From NCBI GenBank assembly GCA_001275005.1, contig JWZX01000699.1, positions 1-23,987 of the forward strand: a DNA stretch of 23,987 nt, read 5' to 3'. Source of the stretch: Chrysochromulina tobinii. Its lineage: Eukaryota > Haptophyta > Prymnesiales > Chrysochromulinaceae. A program made the translations under genes and the position numbers. Below, piece after piece: positions 18,801 through 23,987 of this stretch. The notes under the pieces were generated by a model. It was not told where the DNA came from and searched no databases. It saw only the letters and a list, made by a program, of their open reading frames with translations. How positions within the stretch are numbered: position 1 is the first letter of the stretch; each line of letters opens with the position of its first letter.

Positions 18801-19126
18801 GCCGCTGCGTCGATGCCAAGGAACGTGAGGCCGCGTACGAGGCGGATTTAGGCGAGGTGCCTGAGGAGTTCCTCGACCCGATCACGGCGGAGCTCATGCA
18901 GGATCCGGTCAAGCTCCCTTCGGGCCACTCGGTAGATCGCGCCGTCATCTCGCGCCATCTGCTCTCTGACGAAACTGACCCCTTCTCACGCGCGCGCTGC
19001 ACCGTCGAGATGCTCATCGAGAACCCCGAGCTCAAGGCGCAGATTGAGGAGTGGAAGGCGAGCCGCAAGGTATCCATCCATGCCGGCGCGAGCGGCAGCA
19101 GCGCCACGCCCATGGACGAGGATTGA
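15835..19126 (+). CDS. UBE4: Ubiquitin conjugation factor E4 (Ufd2/UBE4), U-box E3/E4 ligase
   Basis: Exons 15835-17978 and 18124-19126 give 1048 aa, the normal size for UBE4/Ufd2. The protein extends short ubiquitin chains on substrates, working with E2 enzymes and the CDC48/p97 segregase before proteasomal degradation. Visible: the N-terminal IISKALKISL helix, the long Ufd2 core with FGTVTEYFFLTMRVLHVGLL and SDVADFLKHITALAPQS, then across the junction FVDVEFTGSHTSAYDK-YEYRQDMSQILEYFWD, an almost invariant block in the family. The U-box is at about residues 959-1027 (EEFLDPITAELMQDPVKLPS ... SVDRAVISRHLL ... DPFSR). The tail ends in acidic MDED. The ATG at 15835 is the first after the upstream stop at 15772. 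A short upstream coding exon cannot be excluded, since homologues often start some residues earlier. Confidence 0.95.
17979..18123 (+). other. UBE4 intron with internal repeats and flanking direct repeat
   Basis: This 145-nt GT-AG intron (GTACGAGG...CCCATCAG, phase 2) keeps the conserved DKYEYRQDMSQIL block when removed. Inside are at least five degenerate copies of CTGATYGCC(A)TT, spaced 12-44 nt apart. TACGAG occurs at 17980-17985 and again at 18125-18130, so the boundary could also be placed six nucleotides later with GC-AG ends and the same protein. I prefer GT-AG with the CAG acceptor. Confidence 0.87.
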
Positions 19127-20543
19127 GAGGCGAGCACGTGGGCAGGTGTTTGCTCCTCACCGTAAGGGGACGCACGCGGCATCAAGCGCGGCAGCAGGCG
19201 CGGCAGCGCTGCTGTCGCGCGCGAGTCCTCGGGGAGGTCAGCACAGCGGATGCTCCGGGAGTCGCGCCCAGGGAGGCACGCCGTGGCACGTGCGCATGGG
19301 TATCGCATGCGAACGGAATGAGCCGAAGAGGGAGTGCATCATGCGCAGCCATCGATAAGTCGGCTCGCGGGCGCGCGCGCGGTGCCATCTCGGCTCATAG
19401 GCATGCGAGTATGCCACGCCGGCAAGGGCGCTACAGCCAGGGGCCCCACCGCCGCAATACCCCGACGCAAAACAAGAGGCAGAGGGGACGGCGGTGACGA
19501 ACGGCGGTGGCTTGTATCGACGTCACGGCGTGCGCGTGTCGGATACCGGCTCTTACGGGGTGACGCGGACCACGATCGACGTGTCGTCCGCATTGCGGAC
19601 GTCGATTGCGGACGCGCGGGGGGAGCGCCAGCGCGAGCGACGGCTGCCGAATCCGAGCTGTCGAAGGGGCGTACACGACACGCGAGCGTGGCCGCGGCTC
19701 CCGCTTCTTTTCGCGCGCGTCCAGTCGTTACATGTTAGATCGACGCACGGCGGTGGCCGGGGTGCGCGCGTGTACACGCGCGGGTCGCACCGTGCCCCGG
19801 TAAGCTGTGCCCTCGAGCTGTGCCCCGCCCCCCCGCTGCCGCTGCGCAGCCCGCGGCCGGCCGCGCCCAGTGCCTGCGGGGTGTTCGGTGTACGAAAATA
19901 ATTGAGAATTTGAGTCGAGGCCATCCGGAACGACCGGCCGATGAGCGATGTTGAACTACCAAGTTGAACTAGCGACATGCATGTTCGTGCAGATCGTGTT
20001 CTCGTACGTGAGCTCGTTAAGGGATTGAATATTTAGAATGCCGCGGACGCTCGCCATGGCGCGAGCCTCCTACGGTCCCACACAGTACTGACACAGATAG
20101 GTACTGGTGGTGCATGTGGGGATGGTGGTGGGTTCACTAAAAACTGAGCGTGCCGCGTAGGGCCTTGGGCCGAGCTTGGGCTGGCCTGGGCTCTGCATGG
20201 TGGATACGCGACAAGAGCGAATTTCCCCTTTGTGGGGAAACGACTCTGCGCGCGAAACGGCGCGCTGCGCGCTCCTATCGACGACTCCGGTCACGCCCGT
20301 CCCTCCCCCTTGGGTGTGGGCGCTCCTCACCGTATCTTCGGCTGGTGACGGGGGTCCGCCTGGCGCCCCCTGTTTCCTCGCTCGCAGAAGATACCTTCGC
20401 CCCAGCCCAACCGCCCTTCCTTGTTACCGAGCTCCTCGGCGAGAAGACAAATCTGACACAGAAGAAACCGTATTTGCGCGGTCGACGAGGGTCGCCGATG
20501 GGATCGTAATAGAAGGGAGCCTGCCCTTACCTAGCCCACGAGC
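19127..20543. other. Long intergenic region between UBE4 and FAM192A genes
   Basis: About 1.4 kb with no supportable gene. Open frames here are short, overlap on both strands and show Arg/Pro/Ala composition without any domain. I looked for tRNA-like arms and snRNA-like sequence and saw none. A 9-bp near-direct repeat of GTTGAACTA occurs around 19950-19970. A tiny open frame (ATG GGA TCG TAA) at 20498-20509 lies just before the FAM192A start and may be an upstream ORF in its leader. Confidence 0.55.
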
Positions 20544-21397
20544 ATGTCCTACAACCCGTTCCACGCTAAAACGGTCGACGCGGCCGAGCAGCGACCGGCA
20601 GCCGACGTCTTCCGATTATCCGTGCAGGCTTCCGACGCTGCAATCAGCTCTCGCTTCGCCTCTGGCGGTAAGTACACGATCGAGCAACTCGAAGCGGGCG
20701 CTGACGAAGCGGCGCCCGCGCCCGCAGAGGCGTCCGAATTCGATCCGGACGACAAACGCTCCCTCTATGAGCGACTGAAGGCGCAAAAGGATGCCAAGCA
20801 GGAGGAGTTTGAGCATCGAAATGCCTTCAAGAATCAGATGTGCGCCCTCGCGGCCGCTGCGACATGCATTTTCGACCGCCCTCAAGGCTCGCCTCACCCG
20901 CTGCCACTCTTGTGCTGCGACTCAGGGATCATTGGAAGCTCGACGACGACGATGCCGCCTTTGAGGACGAGCGGCGTCAGCGCCAGTTCGAGCAGCAGCA
21001 AGAGTCGGCACGGCTGCACCAGGAGGGCGCCGAGTTCTATAGGCTGGCGCGCGCAGCGCAACAAACGGTCGCCAAGCCGGCCGTCTCCATCGCCCCGCCT
21101 GTGCCGAGCATCTGGGAGGGACGCGCCCGTGCGGAGAAGCGAAAGCTGCCCACAAAGCCCACCGGGGCGCTGAGGGTGGTGAAAACGCAGCCGGGGCCGG
21201 CTGCATGCGCTTGTAGCGGCAGTGCCGTAACGGGCGGCACGGCACCGGGCGGGGGCAGCTGCAGCACATGCGCAGTTTCAGCAGCCAGCACTGTTGCGTC
21301 TGGAGCAGCGGCCACTGCGACTCATGCTGCAACTGCGATTGCAATGTTGCCAGGGATGGGAGATTATGGGTCTGACGAGGATGAAGTCGACGAATAG
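20544..21397 (+). CDS. FAM192A/PIP30 (NIP30) homologue, proteasome-activator interacting protein
   Basis: Exons 20544-20839 and 20926-21397 give 255 aa, the same size as animal FAM192A. In animals this nuclear protein binds PA28gamma (PSME3) and tunes its interaction with the 20S proteasome. The NIP30 core is at residues about 66-125: FDPDDKRSLYERLKAQKDAK, then QEEFEHRNAFKNQM and, after the intron, KLDDDDAAFEDERRQRQFEQ. This matches the family's SLYERLxxQKDxKQxEyEExxxFKN...LDEDE...FLDE pattern. The C-terminus, AMLPGMGDYGSDEDEVDE, resembles the conserved LPGLGxY-plus-acidic tail used for PA28gamma binding. Between them lies a Cys/Ala/Thr-rich linker of low complexity. The start is an ATG followed by YNPFHAKT. 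Whether a PA28gamma partner exists in this organism cannot be told here. Confidence 0.86.
20840..20925 (+). other. Intron of FAM192A homologue, GT-AG
   Basis: This 86-nt phase-2 intron has donor CAGAT/GTGCGCC and acceptor CGACTCAG/GGATC. Removal joins FKNQM to DHWKLDDDDAAF in frame. The junction adds two residues relative to the animal spacing between FKN and LDEDE, so a slightly different boundary is conceivable. No repeats inside. Confidence 0.75.
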
Positions 21398-21996
21398 GCC
21401 GAGCGAAGAGCGTGAGAAGAGTGCACCTGGAACGCTCCTAAGCTAGCATAGAATTGAGCTCAATTGTCGCGTCATTTATTGAGACGTCATTTGAGAGATG
21501 ACGTGAGAGTCGATACATCTTACATGCGGCCGGATAGCGGATAGGAACGAAGAGCTCGCCGCGTGTCCGAACAAGTAATATCAAGACTATAACAATGGAT
21601 AGCGTTAAACGTAGAGTCTCAACTGACAGCCGAGCTCTCGAGGTCAGCGGTTTTCCGCCGACGAGTCGTCAGTTACAGTTTCGAGTTTGTTTCACTTACA
21701 GCTCGTTCGTCATTCAGACCACTGGTCCCCCAGCGTATCAGCAGCGCGCACTCGGCGGCGCGCTCGACGCCCGTGTGGGGCTAGGGGCGCTAGCCTCGTC
21801 GTGATGAGGTGCGTCATCTAGCGGGTCTGCTATGTAGAGAACAAAAACCCTCTACTGTAGAACTCATCGATCTTGGTGTCTTTTTACCGGTACGTCCTCA
21901 TATCCGCCCGAATCGTCAATCGAGCCGTTCGCTCGCGCGCAACTGCGCACATACAGGATAGACCACGCACATCGTGGCGTGGATCCCCGTACTTCT
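21398..21996. other. Intergenic region with palindrome and CRE-like hairpin
   Basis: No gene is supported, although one 69-codon ATG frame (21595-21804) is present without recognisable features. Notable are a perfect 14-bp palindrome AATTGAGCTCAATT at 21452-21465 and an inverted repeat ACGTCAT/ATGACGT at 21484-21490 and 21498-21504 with a 7-nt loop. GC content is visibly lower than in the gene-rich part to the left. Confidence 0.6.
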
Positions 21997-23046
21997 ATGG
22001 AGGAGCGACAGCGGAATTGCGAGCCTGGCCTCAACAACGATTCCTTACTTGTAAGCACCCATATATTGCCATCGACTGCACCACCGTCATCTCCGCGCAC
22101 AACTCCACGCGCAACAGCAGAGCTGCCTGCTGCTGCACCGCAACCAGCTCCACGACAGCTCCCACAGCAGCGTGTTGCAGTCCCACCCGCACGCTACTAC
22201 AGCGTCCGGACCATTGGCAGCGAATCGCTTCATGATGCAAACAGTACCCAGACAGAGCCGCCGTTGTCAATGGCCCCGCAGACTATCGGGCCGACGGTGC
22301 AGCACCTGTACCAGATGCGTGGCCGCTACGCACCCAACCCTATTCACCTCAGGGGGCAGGCGCCGCAACTCGAACATCTATTTACACAGCGCTGGTACGA
22401 CCAACGGGCACCTCCGAGTATGGCCGCCTTTCGAGCCCGTCCGATTGGGCAGCGTCGTGGTCAGGCGATTCTCCTGGGTCGAGGCCTAGATGAGAGCCGG
22501 ATCAGTACGCGAATCGAGCCAACACGGTCTGCGCCGGCGAGTCATCGTGCCGCTCCGCAGTTCGGCGTTGGCGGCCAACCACCTGACGCCGTGCAGGACC
22601 TCCTGCCAAAGACGGCGCCTCCTCAGATCCCTCCGTTGGAGCTTGCTCCACATCACATTGTGGCAGCCTTGATTCCGCCCGCATACCGCGCACCACCAAC
22701 ATTGGCAAGCAGCGGTAGCACTGGTGAAGCTTTCAGGCAGAGTCTCAATCGGCCATCGTCGGCTCCAGTGGTGCGGCAGCGCAAGCCACAGCCACGAGTG
22801 AACTATGGCGCAGCCTCGACCAAGGTGAGGCCGGCGATTGCGCAGCTCCAGAGGCCGGCGAGTGCGCAGCACCAGTTGCGCACTTCTACCTCGAGTAGCA
22901 TGCTTGTCAGCGCTGGTCCACCGCAAGGAGGAGCTGTCCTGAAGCTCGCTGATGAGCCGTACCTGGCGGTTTTAAGGGAGAAGAGCAAACAGCCAACGAC
23001 TCGGATTTCCATTTCAACCTCACCCGCTTCGTACGCATGTTCGTAA
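21997..23046 (+). CDS. Hypothetical Pro/Ala/Arg-rich protein
   Basis: Open frame of 349 aa from the ATG at 21997. I do not recognise it. It is rich in Pro, Ala, Ser, Gln and Arg, has no transmembrane segment or signal peptide, and looks mostly disordered. A moderately ordered patch may be residues about 75-165 (QTIGPTVQHLYQMRGRYAPN ... QRWYDQRAPPSMAAFRARPI). The C-terminal half has RPSSAP and RPASAQ motifs, similar to RPVSAV and RPHSAQ in the tail of the CNB protein. Third codon positions are less GC-biased than in neighbouring genes. The frame is open for over 1 kb while alternatives are short, and an AATAAA follows the stop by about 80 nt, which supports a real gene. An upstream exon may be missing, since the start is not family-anchored. 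Confidence 0.5.
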   Translation: MEERQRNCEPGLNNDSLLVSTHILPSTAPPSSPRTTPRATAELPAAAPQPAPRQLPQQRVAVPPARYYSVRTIGSESLHDANSTQTEPPLSMAPQTIGPTVQHLYQMRGRYAPNPIHLRGQAPQLEHLFTQRWYDQRAPPSMAAFRARPIGQRRGQAILLGRGLDESRISTRIEPTRSAPASHRAAPQFGVGGQPPDAVQDLLPKTAPPQIPPLELAPHHIVAALIPPAYRAPPTLASSGSTGEAFRQSLNRPSSAPVVRQRKPQPRVNYGAASTKVRPAIAQLQRPASAQHQLRTSTSSSMLVSAGPPQGGAVLKLADEPYLAVLREKSKQPTTRISISTSPASYACS

Positions 23047-23124
23047 GTGAGCGGACGAGTGGGGCAAGGGGCGTCGCGTGAGCCTACAGGCTGAAGCCTG
23101 GGAGAATAAGCCGGCGCATAACGA

Positions 23125-23130
23125 AATAAA
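23125..23130 (+). terminator. Candidate poly(A) signal AATAAA
   Basis: AATAAA sits about 80 nt downstream of the stop at 23044-23046 in a locally AT-richer stretch. It is a plausible poly(A) signal for the hypothetical gene. I did not see AATAAA at this distance after the other plus-strand genes, so the organism may not rely on it. Confidence 0.35.
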
Positions 23131-23548
23131 AGGCATATGAGGACACTCTCTATTCTCTCCGCCACCGCGCGCACAGACTGTCCCACACCATACCGGACAT
23201 ACCGAACCGTAAACGATACAGGGCCAACACCGGGGAGATAACAGAGAACACAGACACGACCGGACATACACCGGCGAACTCAACCCGGAAAGCTCCGAAC
23301 TGTGCCGAGTGCGCGCCCGTTCGCCGTGGCCCCGTGCACGTCGAATCCGCGAACGATGCCGGAATCGCTAACGTAGTGCGCCATTGTTGGGAGTACGAGC
23401 CGAGGCGTGGCACTTCGCTCTTCATTCCCTGTGCATCCTAGGCTTGCTGTCGACGCCCCACCATACACGTCCGCCTCGGACGCAGCGACGTACAGACGTC
23501 GCCCCCACCTATTCGCACGCGCCCTCGGGACCCTGCCCTTTGGCGAGG
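23131..23548. other. Intergenic stretch before the minus-strand repeat protein
   Basis: Short frames occur on both strands but none is convincing. The minus-strand 3' UTR of the repeat protein would start at its right edge. Confidence 0.45.
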
Positions 23549-23932
23549 CTATGAAGCCTCGAGCTCGGCCTTCTCCTCGGCTGGTTCCGCAGCAGCTGGC
23601 TCCACAGCTGGCTCCGCGGCAGCTGGCTCCGCTTCCACCGCTTCCACCGCTTCCACCGCTTCCACCGCTTCCACAGCTTCCACAGCTTCCACAGCTTCCA
23701 CAGCTTCCACAGCGGCGGGCTCCACCACGGCGGGCTCCGCCACCGGCGGCGGCGCCGGCGGTGGAGGCGGTGGGGGCGCCGGCGGCGGTGGCGGCGGGGG
23801 CGCCGCCGGCGCGGATGCGGGTTGCTCCGAAGATGGCGACGCGGCGATCTCGATCACTTCAACTGATGGGCGGCGGCGCGGAGGCGGCGGCGGCGTAAGC
23901 GGAACAGGCAAGACAGGCTGCGAGGGCGCCGG

Positions 23933-23987
<55 letters not shown>
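23549..23987 (-). CDS. Partial gene: Pro/Ala-rich protein with Glu-Ala-Val repeat C-terminus
   Basis: This is the 3' part of a minus-strand frame that stays open to the window end, so the 5' end is outside. Read from the right it runs: polyproline with Ala, LPVPLTPPPPPRRRPSVEVI, IEIAASPSSEQPAS, two Pro runs, then about nine EAV tripeptides, an Ala/Glu/Pro tract and the end EEKAELEAS. No domain is visible. It may be a disordered tail. The opposite strand is also open here, reading LPP/LPQ tripeptides, and in principle either could be coding. I favour the minus strand because its ending is compositionally ordinary and it needs no start inside the window. Confidence that this is a real gene is limited. 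Confidence 0.4.
23632..23712. repeat. 9-bp minisatellite, nine units in two variants
   Basis: Four units of CTTCCACCG followed by five of CTTCCACAG, with no other variation. The unit length is a multiple of three, so it is open on both strands: Glu-Ala-Val on minus, Leu-Pro-Pro/Gln on plus. The two variants are segregated into blocks, as expected from local slippage or unequal exchange. Confidence 0.95.
23930..23987. repeat. GGC trinucleotide run at window end
   Basis: A nearly pure (GGC)n tract with single interruptions reaches the last base of the window. It could be coding (polyproline on minus) and is also the kind of sequence at which assemblies break. Confidence 0.9.

Noticed and set aside
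19494-19978. Overlapping 135-codon plus and 141-codon minus frames
   Set aside because: Both are Arg/Pro/Ala-rich shadows of each other with no domain, splice-supported extension or conserved motif.
22051-22120. Possible 70-nt GT-AG intron (GTAAGC...CAACAGCAG) in the hypothetical gene
   Set aside because: Removal shifts out of the 1-kb open frame into a frame with early stops, and the unspliced frame is continuous.

Overview
The window looks like a GC-rich, gene-dense nuclear contig of a unicellular eukaryote. It carries spliced genes for eukaryote-only proteins: a SPO22/ZIP4-like meiotic TPR protein, profilin, a UBE4/Ufd2 U-box ubiquitin ligase and a FAM192A/PIP30 homologue. A RuBisCO-methyltransferase-type SET protein, Ala/Pro-rich low-complexity tails, short introns and one clear GC-AG intron together suggest an alga, possibly a haptophyte. 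That taxonomic guess is inference and no marker gene here proves it.

Layout, left to right. 1-908: no supportable gene. 909-4714 (minus): ZIP4/TEX11-like gene in three exons. 5303-6844 (minus): DUF4097/FAM185A-like beta-repeat protein. 6937-7486 (plus): profilin in two exons, divergent from the previous gene across 92 bp. 8154-9679 (minus): SET-domain protein lysine methyltransferase with one intron, convergent with profilin. 9814-11496 (plus): protein with two RanBP2 zinc fingers and a UIM-like helix, divergent from the SET gene across 134 bp. 11879-15526 (plus): protein with two interrupted cyclic-nucleotide-binding (CNB) folds and a long disordered tail. 15835-19126 (plus): UBE4 with one intron. 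19127-20543: no supportable gene. 20544-21397 (plus): FAM192A/PIP30 homologue with one intron. 21997-23046 (plus): unrecognised Pro/Ala-rich protein. 23549-window end (minus): 3' part of a Pro/Ala/Glu-Ala-Val repeat protein that runs off the window into a GGC repeat.

Four of the five spliced genes were joined at GT-AG boundaries that restore a family-conserved motif across the junction (ZIP4 WNKG/VACF, profilin KES/GI, SET LLQ/YLRL, UBE4 DK/YEYR). The FAM192A junction keeps the frame between its two conserved blocks. One further ZIP4 intron is GC-AG.

The most interesting signal is in the introns. Both ZIP4 introns and the UBE4 intron are built from variants of one short degenerate unit of the CTGAtTGCCaTT type. 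ZIP4 intron 2 and the UBE4 intron also share nearly identical ends (GTACRAGG and CATCAG), and the UBE4 intron is flanked by a 6-bp direct repeat. This is what mobile or expanding intron elements (introner-like) would look like, but copy number across the genome is needed to show it. Functionally, three plus-strand neighbours (UIM/RanBP zinc-finger protein, UBE4, PIP30 homologue) belong to the ubiquitin-proteasome sphere, which may be chance.
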